Source: Ruminococcaceae bacterium KH2T8
GTDB lineage: Bacteria > Bacillota > Clostridia > Saccharofermentanales > Saccharofermentanaceae
DNA length: 64,000 bases
Direction: 5' to 3'
Assembly: GCA_900111435.1 (NCBI GenBank)
Contig: FOIY01000003.1
Coordinates: 62,001-126,000, forward strand
The translations under genes were made by a program, and so were the position numbers. The notes below the pieces were generated by a model that saw only the letters and a program-made list of their open reading frames with translations, was not told where the DNA came from and made no database searches. Each line of letters starts with the position of its first letter. Position 1 is the stretch's first letter. Positions 45,069 through 53,388 of this stretch are shown here, one piece after another.

Positions 45069-46796
45069 TTAATCGAATAATACAGGGGCGTAGCTCTGGG
45101 TGTTAACATCCACTACGCCCTTTGTTATTATGCGAAGTTTCGGTATAACGGGCAGCGCAGTGAAAGCAAGAGTCATGAAAGGATCAATACCTTCTGCTAC
45201 TCCGAGCTCACGTGCCTGCTTCTTCATCTCGTCAAGAATGCCCTCGACATAAGCGGCATCTTTCTCGCACATGAGACCTCCGAGAGGAAGAGCGAGCGTA
45301 GACATGACCTTGCCGTCACAGACTACTGCCAGGCCGCCTTCGTTATCGCGTACCGCATTAGCCGCCAGCGCCATATCTTCATCATTTGTTCCGACTACGA
45401 TAAGGTTATGCGAATCATGTGCGACGCTCGATGCTATCGCACCTTTTTGAAGTCCGTATCCCGTTATGAATCCGAGTCCGATATGACCCGTGTCGTGATG
45501 TCTTTCTATGACTGCGATCTTGCAGATATCCTTATCAGGTTCAGCTTCGGGAGACGACGAATCAACTATTACTTCGTCGGTCAATATCTCACCGGGGACA
45601 ACCTTTATGAGGCGCTTCTTAGTGCCTGTCTCTTTGATGACAAGATCCTCGGGAGTTACTTCCTTGAGGTTAAAGCTGTGGAACACGCGGTCATATCTTG
45701 CCTTATCGATATCAGCATCCTTTATCTCCGCTCGAAGCTCTCCGTCTTCTGCTGTGAGAACACCTGACTTAAATACTTTCTCGACCTTGAGGTCCTTAAG
45801 ATCCGATACGACTATCAGGTCAGCCCTGTATCCCGGCGCAACCGCACCGCGATCCTTAAGTCCGAAATAGGTTGCAGCATTAAAGCTAGCCATCTTTATC
45901 GCATTAAGAGGGTCCTTCCCTGCCTTTATCGCTTCTCTTACTATGTGGTCGATATGGCCCTGAGATATGAGCTCTCCCGGGTGCTTATCGTCTGTTACGA
46001 GCAGACATCTGTCGCAATACTTATCTTCAAAGAGCGGAAGCAGCGCATTGAGGTTCCTCGCTGCCGTTCCCTGACGGATCATGATCCACTGACCGCGCTT
46101 TAATTTCTCTATGGCTTCTTCTGCAGTAGAACACTCATGGTCGGACTTTACGCCTGCCGCTACATAAGCATTGAGCTTATTACCGAGAAGGAACGGAGCA
46201 TGACCGTCTATCGTCTTGCCGTTATCCATCGCGCCGCGGATCTTGGCGATGATATCATCATCACCGTTAACAGTTCCGAAAGAGTTCATGAGCTCTGCAA
46301 GACCCAGTACTCTTTCCTCTTTGTAGAAAGGCGCCAGTGCATCCGCATTGAGGATCGCACCAGATTCATCGAGCGGAGTCGCAGGAACGCATGACGGGAG
46401 CATAAAGAATATATCTACGGGCAGGTCACGGCTGCTGTCGATCATAAAGGATATGCCGTCCGTACCTGCAACATTGGCTATCTCGTGAGGATCGGTGATC
46501 ACCGCAGTCGTACCGTGGGGAACGACCGCTTTCGCGAACTCTACGGGGGATATCATGGAGCTCTCGATATGGATATGTCCGTCGATAAATCCGGGGCATA
46601 CTATCTTTCCCTGAAGGTCGATCTCCTTATCGCCCTGATATTGTCCTATTCCGGCGATATAGCCGTCACTTATCGCGACATCGCCTTCTTCGATCTCTTT
46701 GGTAAAGACATTGACTACACGTGCATTCTTGAGCACAAGATCAGCCCTGATATCACCACGTGCAGCAGCTATGAGTTTCTTAAGATCCTTATCCAC
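45069..46796 (-). CDS. ade: Adenine deaminase
   Basis: A 575-residue amidohydrolase of the AdeC type, converting adenine to hypoxanthine and ammonia. Metal ligands are in CPGFIDGHIHIESSM; also HEIANVAG, DDKHPGEL and the C-terminal ERHHDTGHIGLGFITGYG and SVAHDSHNLIVVG. Length is typical. Start is GTG at 46796 with GGAGGG upstream. It converges on the purine permease and lies 74 bases after mnmA on the same strand. Confidence 0.95.
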   Translation of the reverse strand: MDKDLKKLIAAARGDIRADLVLKNARVVNVFTKEIEEGDVAISDGYIAGIGQYQGDKEIDLQGKIVCPGFIDGHIHIESSMISPVEFAKAVVPHGTTAVITDPHEIANVAGTDGISFMIDSSRDLPVDIFFMLPSCVPATPLDESGAILNADALAPFYKEERVLGLAELMNSFGTVNGDDDIIAKIRGAMDNGKTIDGHAPFLLGNKLNAYVAAGVKSDHECSTAEEAIEKLKRGQWIMIRQGTAARNLNALLPLFEDKYCDRCLLVTDDKHPGELISQGHIDHIVREAIKAGKDPLNAIKMASFNAATYFGLKDRGAVAPGYRADLIVVSDLKDLKVEKVFKSGVLTAEDGELRAEIKDADIDKARYDRVFHSFNLKEVTPEDLVIKETGTKKRLIKVVPGEILTDEVIVDSSSPEAEPDKDICKIAVIERHHDTGHIGLGFITGYGLQKGAIASSVAHDSHNLIVVGTNDEDMALAANAVRDNEGGLAVVCDGKVMSTLALPLGGLMCEKDAAYVEGILDEMKKQARELGVAEGIDPFMTLAFTALPVIPKLRIITKGVVDVNTQSYAPVLFD

Positions 46797-46870
46797 GGAA
46801 AGACCCTCCGTTCACATTCGATATAAGGATATGATATCACTTTATCTGCGAACAGATCAGGTCCTCCGTA

Positions 46871-47956
46871 TCAGCCATAGTGATAACTCGTGCGCACCGT
46901 GATCCTGCCACCGCCGATAACACATCCGTCATCATCATAAAAAACTGCGGACTGGCCTGGGGATGCTGCACGAACCGGTCGGTCGAACTCGATCTCGATC
47001 GTGCCGTTTTCTGATCTGCTTATGACCGCAGGAGCCGCCTTGTGAGCATATCTGATCTTGACCGAACATCTTATCTTCTCACCGATTTTCAATTCAGGGA
47101 TGCTCATGAGGTTTATGTCACCGCAGGAGACGGTCGTACTCATGAGATCAGCCTCGTCACCCAGGATAACTTCATTGGTCTTTTCGTTTAACATTGTTAC
47201 AAACTTCGGTGTACCAAGGGCTATGCCTAATCTCTTTCGCTGGCCGATCGTATAGTGGTGGATCCCCTTATGGGTGCCGAGCCTGTTCCCTTCAAGGTCC
47301 GTAAAGGCTCCCTCACCGGGGATATCAGGCAATCCCATGGAATCGATATAGTCTGCGTGGCTACCCTCTGTCACGAAGCAGAGTTCCTGTGAATCGTGTT
47401 TAGCCGCAACGGTCAGACCGATATCATCAGCGATCTTCCTGACCTGCTCCTTGCTGTATCCGCCAAGCGGCATAAGAGTTCTCGACAGCTGATCCTGCGT
47501 GAGCTTATAGAGCATATAGGTCTGATCCTTGCTGATATGATCGGCTGTCCTTAACGTATATCTTCCGTTGCTCTTTCGTACTATATGAGCATAATGTCCC
47601 GTAGCAATATAGTCTGCCTCAAAGACATCCGCGATATAGAGCATCTTCCCCCACTTAACGTAGCGGTTACATTCTATACAGGGATTAGGAGTCAGACCGT
47701 GGATATAATCCTGTGCGAAAGGCTCTATCACCTTTTCCTTAAAGAGCCCGAGGCAGTTATAGGGATAATACCTGATCCCGAGCTCCCATGCGGTACGTCT
47801 GGCGTCATCTATCTCGCAGCATCTGCTCTCCTCGCCGTCTTCGCCGACCCAGGTTCTTAACGTGACACCTATGACATCGTATCCTTTTTCCTTTAAAAGA
47901 AATGCCGCGACGGCGCTGTCAACGCCGCCCGACATTCCGACTATTACTCTTTTCAT
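46871..47956 (-). CDS. mnmA: tRNA-specific 2-thiouridylase
   Basis: A 361-residue PP-loop enzyme that thiolates U34 of tRNA-Lys/Glu/Gln using sulfur relayed from cysteine. The PP-loop is MSGGVDSAVAA. Catalytic Cys residues are in NPCIECNRYVKW and QELCFV; TGHYA and SKDQTYML are conserved. Start overlaps the SGNH hydrolase stop. Position at the end of a chain starting with cysteine-controlled metQ is notable, since its sulfur comes from cysteine. Confidence 0.95.
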   Translation of the reverse strand: MKRVIVGMSGGVDSAVAAFLLKEKGYDVIGVTLRTWVGEDGEESRCCEIDDARRTAWELGIRYYPYNCLGLFKEKVIEPFAQDYIHGLTPNPCIECNRYVKWGKMLYIADVFEADYIATGHYAHIVRKSNGRYTLRTADHISKDQTYMLYKLTQDQLSRTLMPLGGYSKEQVRKIADDIGLTVAAKHDSQELCFVTEGSHADYIDSMGLPDIPGEGAFTDLEGNRLGTHKGIHHYTIGQRKRLGIALGTPKFVTMLNEKTNEVILGDEADLMSTTVSCGDINLMSIPELKIGEKIRCSVKIRYAHKAAPAVISRSENGTIEIEFDRPVRAASPGQSAVFYDDDGCVIGGGRITVRTSYHYG

Positions 47957-48585
47957 CAGAAGATCTCTGCCTTCGTAAGTTTCTGATATATCGCCTCCGC
48001 GAACATCGCGTGCCCTGCTTCATCCAGATGTTCATCGTCTGTCGAGCTTGCCGTTACGATGTCCGACGCCGCCAGGAAATGCGTTCCTCTTTTGGCGGCT
48101 ATCTTCTGATATACATCTTTAAGTCCTCTGCTGACTTCCACCGACCTTGTATCGAATTCGGGATCCTTATCCTGATGCCAAACGTCTTCACCTAAGTGTA
48201 TCGGAGATACAAGAAGTATCTTTGAAGGATCTACGAACTTAACTATCTCGTCCAGGCAGAGCTCTATGCCCTTGCCTATGGTGTGTGCCGAAGCTCCGTA
48301 AAGCGACTTACAGTCATTGGTACCGAGCATCAGCACTACTCCGTCGAGCGGCGAATGGCTTTCGAGGATACCGGGAAGAGAGGCTACTCCACGCCTTCCC
48401 GGTCTTAATGCATCCTCAAAGACCGTCGTCCTTCCGCAAAGACCTTCTTCGATGATGCGAACTTCATCGGTCATGCTCTGAAGGATACCTGTCCAACGGC
48501 TCTCCCATGGAAATCTCTTGAGAGGAGATGTTCCGGGGATCAGCCCCCAGGTATTTGAATCACCGAACGTAAGCAGAGTTCTCAT
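47956..48585 (-). CDS. SGNH/GDSL-type hydrolase
   Basis: A 209-residue esterase/acyltransferase fold. Block I is TFGDSNTWG (nucleophile Ser), block II includes EEGLCGRTT, block III GTND and block V DDEHLDEAGH with catalytic Asp/His. The sequence resembles the aryl-esterase/acyltransferase branch. No signal peptide. Substrate unknown. Same strand as, and nine bases from, the AhpD-like gene. Confidence 0.9.
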   Translation of the reverse strand: MRTLLTFGDSNTWGLIPGTSPLKRFPWESRWTGILQSMTDEVRIIEEGLCGRTTVFEDALRPGRRGVASLPGILESHSPLDGVVLMLGTNDCKSLYGASAHTIGKGIELCLDEIVKFVDPSKILLVSPIHLGEDVWHQDKDPEFDTRSVEVSRGLKDVYQKIAAKRGTHFLAASDIVTASSTDDEHLDEAGHAMFAEAIYQKLTKAEIF

Positions 48586-48593
48586 GGTTTACC

Positions 48594-49148
48594 TTACTTG
48601 ATGTTCTGTCTCCATGTAGCAGGCTTGAACTCATCAATAATGGGGAGCAAGCGCTTGTCTACATCGATCCGGAATACTGAGTTAAAGTTATTTGTTGCGA
48701 TCATCTGACCTGCAAAGCCTACGATCACTACGAGCTCCTGATCGTTGAAGAACTTCTTAAGGTCTGCGAAGAGCTCATCTGATACGGATGTGGGATCCTT
48801 TACGATGGACTCGCCGAGCTTTGCAAGAAGTGTCTCCTTCTCATCGTACTGAAGGTTAGCCGGATCAAGTCCCAAACCCTTAACGTCACTTATGAAGAAG
48901 AGCGAGCAGAGCTTGCAGGAATTAGTTGTTGAGATAGCGTGTGCATAAAGGACTGCGTCCTTCTCACCGATAACCTCTACGAGTCTGTTCCATGATGTGT
49001 ACCATGCCATGTATGCATCGTATGTAGCAGCATCGTTAAGAAGACCCTTCTTCATGTTCGTTACTGCGTTTCTGCCTGCGAGTTCGTCGTATCTTACCTT
49101 CTCCTCGCCTGTTGCCTCATTCTGTTCTACTAACTTGATCCTAGCCAT
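48594..49148 (-). CDS. AhpD/carboxymuconolactone decarboxylase family protein
   Basis: A 184-residue all-helical protein. The CxxC motif lies in TTNSCKLCSLFFISD; the AhpD Glu and His around it are not obvious, so peroxidase activity is uncertain. It starts 24 bases after the alcohol dehydrogenase and may act with it in redox chemistry. Confidence 0.78.
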   Translation of the reverse strand: MARIKLVEQNEATGEEKVRYDELAGRNAVTNMKKGLLNDAATYDAYMAWYTSWNRLVEVIGEKDAVLYAHAISTTNSCKLCSLFFISDVKGLGLDPANLQYDEKETLLAKLGESIVKDPTSVSDELFADLKKFFNDQELVVIVGFAGQMIATNNFNSVFRIDVDKRLLPIIDEFKPATWRQNIK

Positions 49149-49171
49149 TTTTGTGTTCTCCTTTCAAATCT

Positions 49172-50332
49172 TTAAAGTGCTATTTTCAAAATCTCTACTA
49201 TGTCATCTGAGCCGAGCGGTACATAGTGTCCGACTTTACCGTTTTTAGTGGCACGGTCTGCCATCGTCTTGAAGTCCCTATCGTCGATATTAAGGTCCGT
49301 AAGCGTTGTCTTTACGCCGAGCTTTGTAAAGAAATCCTTGAACTTCTCAGCTAAAATGAGTGCTCTTTCCTCTTCGCTGAAATCATAGGGATCGACTCCG
49401 TATACTCTGCTTGCCAGGAGTGCGAGTCTCCAGGGCTTGATCTTAGCTATATACTTTGTCCATGCGACGAATACGACTGCCATGCCCTCACCGTGTGTGA
49501 TGTTGTACTGAGCGGAGAGCTCGTGCTCTATCCTGTGAGATCCCCAGTCAGCGCTCCTGCCGGCATCAAGGAAGTTATTATGTGCGACACTCGCGAGCCA
49601 CTGGATCTCAGCTCTTGCATTGATATTCGTCGGATCCTCGATGAGCCTTCTGGCATTTACCGTAAGTGCCCTGATCGCACCCTCGATAAGGTAGTCTGTC
49701 GTATCGGAATTCTTCTCGTCCGAGAAATATCTTTCGAGAAGATGTGAGAGTACATCCGCGATACCTACTGCTGTCTGGTATACGGGAAGATTCGCCGTAT
49801 ACTTCGGATTCATTATCGCGAACTTGGGGATGATCCTGTTGTCCTCGAATCCGAGCTTCCACTCACCGCTTGAGAGGATCGCACAGTTGGAAGTCTCCGA
49901 ACCGCTCGATGCGGTAGTAGCGATGACTCCGATGTTCAATACTTCCTTCGGGCTCACACCCTTCGAGAAAAAGTCCCATACATCTCCGTCATAGGGGATT
50001 CCGAGTGCTACCGCCTTAGCCGTATCGATCGAGCTTCCGCCGCCTACTGCAAGAACGAAATCAACTTCATTCTTCTTACCCTGATCAACGAGCTCCCTTA
50101 CGAGTTCGATGCTCGGATTTGGAACAACATTACCATTCTCCGTGAATCGGATCTGAAGTTCCTTGGCCGCATTCTCGATCACATCGAATATGCCGAGTTT
50201 CTTTACGAAGTCACCGCTATATACGAGAAGGAGCGATCTTACATGGTATTCAGCAAGGAGATCCTTCAGCTTGTTCTCGCTGCCTTCTCCGAATACGATC
50301 TTCGCCGGGTTATAGTATTCAAATCCGATCAT
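49172..50332 (-). CDS. Iron-containing alcohol dehydrogenase
   Basis: A 386-residue group III dehydrogenase. NAD(P) binding is at GGGSSIDTAKAVA; metal ligands fit GIADVLSHLLERYF and SHRIEHELSAQYNITHGEGMA (Asp/His/His/His). It most resembles butanol/lactaldehyde-type enzymes. The substrate is not evident. AAGGAG precedes the ATG, 20 bases after metQ2. Confidence 0.92.
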   Translation of the reverse strand: MIGFEYYNPAKIVFGEGSENKLKDLLAEYHVRSLLLVYSGDFVKKLGIFDVIENAAKELQIRFTENGNVVPNPSIELVRELVDQGKKNEVDFVLAVGGGSSIDTAKAVALGIPYDGDVWDFFSKGVSPKEVLNIGVIATTASSGSETSNCAILSSGEWKLGFEDNRIIPKFAIMNPKYTANLPVYQTAVGIADVLSHLLERYFSDEKNSDTTDYLIEGAIRALTVNARRLIEDPTNINARAEIQWLASVAHNNFLDAGRSADWGSHRIEHELSAQYNITHGEGMAVVFVAWTKYIAKIKPWRLALLASRVYGVDPYDFSEEERALILAEKFKDFFTKLGVKTTLTDLNIDDRDFKTMADRATKNGKVGHYVPLGSDDIVEILKIAL

Positions 50333-50352
50333 TGTTCTTCACTCCTTACTTA

Positions 50353-51252
50353 TCAGTACAGAGGTACTACTGCACCGCCGTATGTCTCCTGGATGAATGC
50401 GCTTACTTCGGGTCCCTGGAGTACTTCTACGAGTGCGAGAAGTGCAGGATCGTCTGCCTTGTCGGGAGAAGTAGCGATGATGTTACCGTATGTCTGAGCT
50501 GCAAGTCCGTCATTAGCCTCAACCGCAAGTGCATCGTGTACATCGAGTCCGCCCTCGATAGCGTAGTTACCGTTGATGATCGCTACGTCTACATCGGGAA
50601 GTGCTGATACGAGCTGCTCGGGTGCGAGTTCTACGAACTGAAGGTCATGAGGGTTAGATGTGATATCAGCGATAGTTGCGTTGATGCCTGCTGCATCGTC
50701 TACTTCGATAAGACCTTCCTGCTCGAGGAGAAGAAGTGCTCTTGCCTCATTAGTTACGTTATTGGGAACTGCGATCGTAGCTCCGTCGGGAAGCTCTGCA
50801 AGATCAGTTGTCTGTCCTGCGTAGATACCGAAGGGTTCGTAGTGAACTGCACCGATCGATACGAGGTCAGAACCGTTCTCGAGGTTGAACTGCTCAAGAT
50901 AAGGTACGTGCTGGAAATAGTTGGCATCAAGGCTTCCCTCGATAACACCGGTATTAGGTGTGATGGAATCTTCGAGCTGAACTACTTCGAGTGTGATGCC
51001 CTGCTCAGCAAGGAGGGGCTTTGCGAATTCAAGGATCTCCGAATGAGGAGTGATGTTAGCGCCTACAGTGATTGTTACGTTCTCTGTTGCCTGCTCTTCA
51101 GAAGCTGTCGTATCCTCGGCAGATGAGCCTACGGATTCTCCGAGTACTGTTGCTGATGTCTCTTCTTCAGTTGCTGCGCATCCTGCGAAAGATGATAAGA
51201 ATGCGAATGATAATGCTGTTGCTGCGATCTTCTTAAGTGTAATAGTCTTCAT
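50353..51252 (-). CDS. metQ: MetQ-like methionine-binding lipoprotein, copy 2
   Basis: A 299-residue NLPA/MetQ lipoprotein. The signal peptide ends with SFAGC (lipidated Cys). Mature motifs: TVGANITPHSEIL, NTGVIEGSLDANYFQHVPYLEQFN, GIYAG, TIAVPNNVTNEARALLLLEQEGLI and AIINGNYAIEGGL. It should bind D/L-methionine for the MetNI transporter at 53.4-55 kb. About three quarters of positions match copy 1 by eye, so it is a tandem duplicate. Confidence 0.95.
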   Translation of the reverse strand: MKTITLKKIAATALSFAFLSSFAGCAATEEETSATVLGESVGSSAEDTTASEEQATENVTITVGANITPHSEILEFAKPLLAEQGITLEVVQLEDSITPNTGVIEGSLDANYFQHVPYLEQFNLENGSDLVSIGAVHYEPFGIYAGQTTDLAELPDGATIAVPNNVTNEARALLLLEQEGLIEVDDAAGINATIADITSNPHDLQFVELAPEQLVSALPDVDVAIINGNYAIEGGLDVHDALAVEANDGLAAQTYGNIIATSPDKADDPALLALVEVLQGPEVSAFIQETYGGAVVPLY

Positions 51253-51286
51253 AGTGTTTATTCTCCATTATCTTATGTGTCTGTTA

Positions 51287-52180
51287 TCAGTAAAGAGGTA
51301 CTACTGCACCGTCATATGTTGCTGTGATGTATTCGCTGATCTCAGGGCTCTGAAGTACTTCTACAAGTGCGATAAGTGCGGGATCATTTGCGTGATCGGG
51401 AGTAGTTACGATGATGTTGCCGTATGTCTGAGCTGCAAGACCGTCATTAGCTTCTACTGCGAGAGCCTGGCTGACATGAAGTCCGCCCTCGATAGCATAG
51501 TTACCGTTGATGACTGCGAAATCTACATCGGGAAGTGTTGCTACGAGCTGCTCGGGTGCAAGTTCTACGAGCTGGATGTCATGAGGGTTATCAGTAATAT
51601 CTGCTACCGTTGCATTGATACCTGCATCCTCACTTAATGTGATGAAACCTTCCTGCTCGAGAAGAAGAAGTGCTCTTGCTTCATTTGTTACGTCATTGGG
51701 GACTGCGATCGTTGCTCCGTCAGGGAGGTCAGCGAGTGAATCAACTCTGCCTGCATAGATTCCGAAGGGTTCGTAGTGAATAGCTCCGATGGATACAAGG
51801 TCAGATCCGTTCTCTGCATTGAACTGATCAAGATAGGGCTGATGTTCACAGTAGTTGGCATCAAGGCTTCCTTCGATAACGCCAGTATTAGGTGTGATGT
51901 AATCCTCAAGAGATACGATCTCGAGCGTGATGCCCTGCTCAGCGAGAATGGGCTTTGCGATCTCAAGTATCTCTGTGTGAGGTGTGATGCTTGCGCCTAC
52001 CGTGATCGTTACGCTCTCAGCTGTCTGTTCTTCTGCTGCCGTTGTATCCTCAGTGGATGAACCTGCTGTTGTTCCTGCTGCAGCGGATGTCTCTTCTGTT
52101 GCCGAACATCCTGCGAAGGATGATAATACTGCGAATGATAATGCTGTTGCTGCGATCTTCTTAAGTGTAATAGTCTTCAT
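51287..52180 (-). CDS. metQ: MetQ-like methionine-binding lipoprotein, copy 1
   Basis: A 297-residue lipoprotein with the same layout as copy 2: lipobox SFAGC, TVGASITPHTEILE, NTGVIEGSLDANYCEHQPYLDQFN and a C-terminal YDGAVVPLY. The two copies differ at ligand-side positions such as NYCEHQ against NYFQHV, so specificity may differ (for example Met against its sulfoxide or cystine-like ligands; inference). Directly downstream of the Cys-leader attenuator. Confidence 0.95.
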   Translation of the reverse strand: MKTITLKKIAATALSFAVLSSFAGCSATEETSAAAGTTAGSSTEDTTAAEEQTAESVTITVGASITPHTEILEIAKPILAEQGITLEIVSLEDYITPNTGVIEGSLDANYCEHQPYLDQFNAENGSDLVSIGAIHYEPFGIYAGRVDSLADLPDGATIAVPNDVTNEARALLLLEQEGFITLSEDAGINATVADITDNPHDIQLVELAPEQLVATLPDVDFAVINGNYAIEGGLHVSQALAVEANDGLAAQTYGNIIVTTPDHANDPALIALVEVLQSPEISEYITATYDGAVVPLY

Positions 52181-52233
52181 ATTATTTTCTCCTGTTTGAT
52201 TATTTTGTTTTCCATTTCTTTTTGGTCTTTACA

Positions 52234-52268
52234 ATAAAAAACCGGGGGCTTTCTGATTAAGCTCCCGG
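52234..52268 (-). terminator. Attenuator terminator before metQ1
   Basis: CCGGGAGCTT with AAGCCCCCGG (one mismatch), loop of about seven bases, then TTTTTTATT on the minus strand. Bases 52262-52273, spanning the 5' arm, are exactly complementary over 12 bases to 52352-52363 inside the leader ORF, giving a competing antiterminator. Confidence 0.88.
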
Positions 52269-52293
52269 GCACATGGTCTTAGCATCGTTTATT

Positions 52294-52419
52294 TCAACAT
52301 CGCGTTGTTCGAAGGCGTGAGGACTCATGTCCGTACGCACCAACCATATTGTGTGCCCGGGAGTATAGCATTCGACAACACATGACACTATTCCGATATT
52401 GAGTTATTGAATGTCTCAT
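52294..52419 (-). CDS. Cys leader peptide of the metQ operon, 41 residues
   Basis: The ORF is preceded by AAAGGAAG at correct spacing. It starts MRHSITQY, has MCCRM at residues 13-17 with paired UGU Cys codons at 14-15, RA at 21-22, and ends RTTRC-stop. The second leader at 57.3 kb has the same order at the same positions. The antiterminator sequence begins 14 bases after the first base of the second Cys codon, at the leading edge of a ribosome stalled there. Lack of Cys-tRNA should favour read-through into metQ. Confidence 0.75.
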   Translation of the reverse strand: MRHSITQYRNSVMCCRMLYSRAHNMVGAYGHESSRLRTTRC

Positions 52420-52451
52420 TCTCACGTCTTCCTTTCGTTTAAGATGGTGTA

Positions 52452-52480
52452 AGTTTAACTCTATATACCTACTATGTCAA
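52452..52480 (-). promoter_or_regulatory. Promoter and probable operator of the metQ operon
   Basis: TTGACA (52480-52475), 17-base spacer, TAAACT (52457-52452). The -35 lies in an ACCTA-N9-TAGGT dyad. About 28 bases around it are identical to those before the mccB leader. Confidence 0.78.
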
Positions 52481-52546
52481 TAGGTTTATAGGAAATTATT
52501 TTACCTTTTATGCCAAAAGGCTTCAAACGCCTGATTTTATTGGGTT

Positions 52547-53005
52547 TCAAATATCTTTCGCGAAGCAGATCGCGCCTTCAAGCTTGTCGTAAGGCGGATA
52601 ATTTTCTATCTTTTTGTACCCTCTCTTCGTATATAGCCCTACCGCTTCCTCCATCTGAGGGCGTGTCTGGAGAATTAGCCTTATGCATCCTTCTCTTTCC
52701 GCTCTGTCTTCGAGACGCTCAATTATCTCAGTTGCTATATGTGCGCCTCTATAGTCCGGATCGACCCACAGCCTCTTGATCTCGACCGTGCTCGGGGAAT
52801 ACATCTTAAGTCCGCCGCAGCCGACTGCCTTACCGTCAACCTCCGCTATAAGGACATCCGATATACTTTCGGATATGTTATATGGGATAAAACCTTCCCT
52901 GTTCTTCCTGCCTCCGACGATGCTGCTGTAGAATTCTTCCGTCTTGAGATAGAATCCCTGAAAGTCCTTATCTTTTCCGTCAGTCCATCTGAATGAAAGT
53001 TCCAT
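52547..53005 (-). CDS. GNAT N-acetyltransferase
   Basis: A 152-residue GNAT fold: VLIAEVDGKAVGCGGL, EIKRLWVDPDYRGAHIATEII (acetyl-CoA loop RGxHIA in place of RGxGIG) and GLYTKRGYKKIENY. Acetyl acceptor unknown. AAGGAG before the ATG. Follows a decayed gene by 10 bases and was probably its operon partner. Confidence 0.88.
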   Translation of the reverse strand: MELSFRWTDGKDKDFQGFYLKTEEFYSSIVGGRKNREGFIPYNISESISDVLIAEVDGKAVGCGGLKMYSPSTVEIKRLWVDPDYRGAHIATEIIERLEDRAEREGCIRLILQTRPQMEEAVGLYTKRGYKKIENYPPYDKLEGAICFAKDI

Positions 53006-53015
53006 ATCCCACTCC

Positions 53016-53221
53016 TTAAAAGCTTATGACCAGATGCTCATTTGCAATATCGTTATATACCTTGAGGTCCTTACCGCTTACGTCATATACATGAACTATC
53101 CCGAAGACCTTGTGATCATCCGCAAAGTCACCCGCCAGACAACGTTATCGCCGAGCCTTATATTATCGAGCGCATAGTCCAGTTCGGGTATCCCGCTTAG
53201 TATTCTGTCAAAAGCTGCCAT
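53016..53221 (-). pseudogene. Decayed gene before the GNAT gene
   Basis: A strong AAAGGAGG and ATG open a frame MAAFDRILSGIPELDYALD and then NIRLGDNVVWRV. It soon runs into stop codons. A second frame directly continues with DFADDHKVFGIVHVYD and ends before the GNAT start. I read this as a gene with an internal deletion or frameshift. The N-terminus resembles SGIPxxD..IRLGDNVVW openings of RecA/KaiC-like or PEP-synthase-linked proteins; that match is uncertain. Confidence 0.6.
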
Positions 53222-53302
53222 ACGGACCTCCTTTGTGAGAGTCGCTAAAAACGTCGTTTTTTCCTTTGGAAAACGACACTTTCACCGACTTTTGGATCCC
53301 AG

Positions 53303-53338
53303 AAAAAAGGCGCTCCATCCTACACGGATGAAACGCCA
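53303..53338 (-). terminator. Terminator of the mccB-mccA-metN-metI operon
   Basis: A fully paired 12-bp stem (with two G-U pairs; GGCG and CGCC ends), loop GTGTA, then TTTTTTC on the minus strand. Confidence 0.92.
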
Positions 53339-53388
53339 TTGTTCCCTCTTTGTAAGTTAACAATAACTTATGAAGGATAGACTGTCAA

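Noticed and set aside
51287-52180. metQ duplication as an assembly artefact
   Set aside because: The copies differ at many positions and have different flanks, so they are true paralogs.
52200-52480. SAM (S-box) riboswitch or Met T-box before metQ
   Set aside because: No S-box core and no T-box GGTGGNACCGCG sequence. The conserved blocks fall in a coding frame with a ribosome site and Cys codons.
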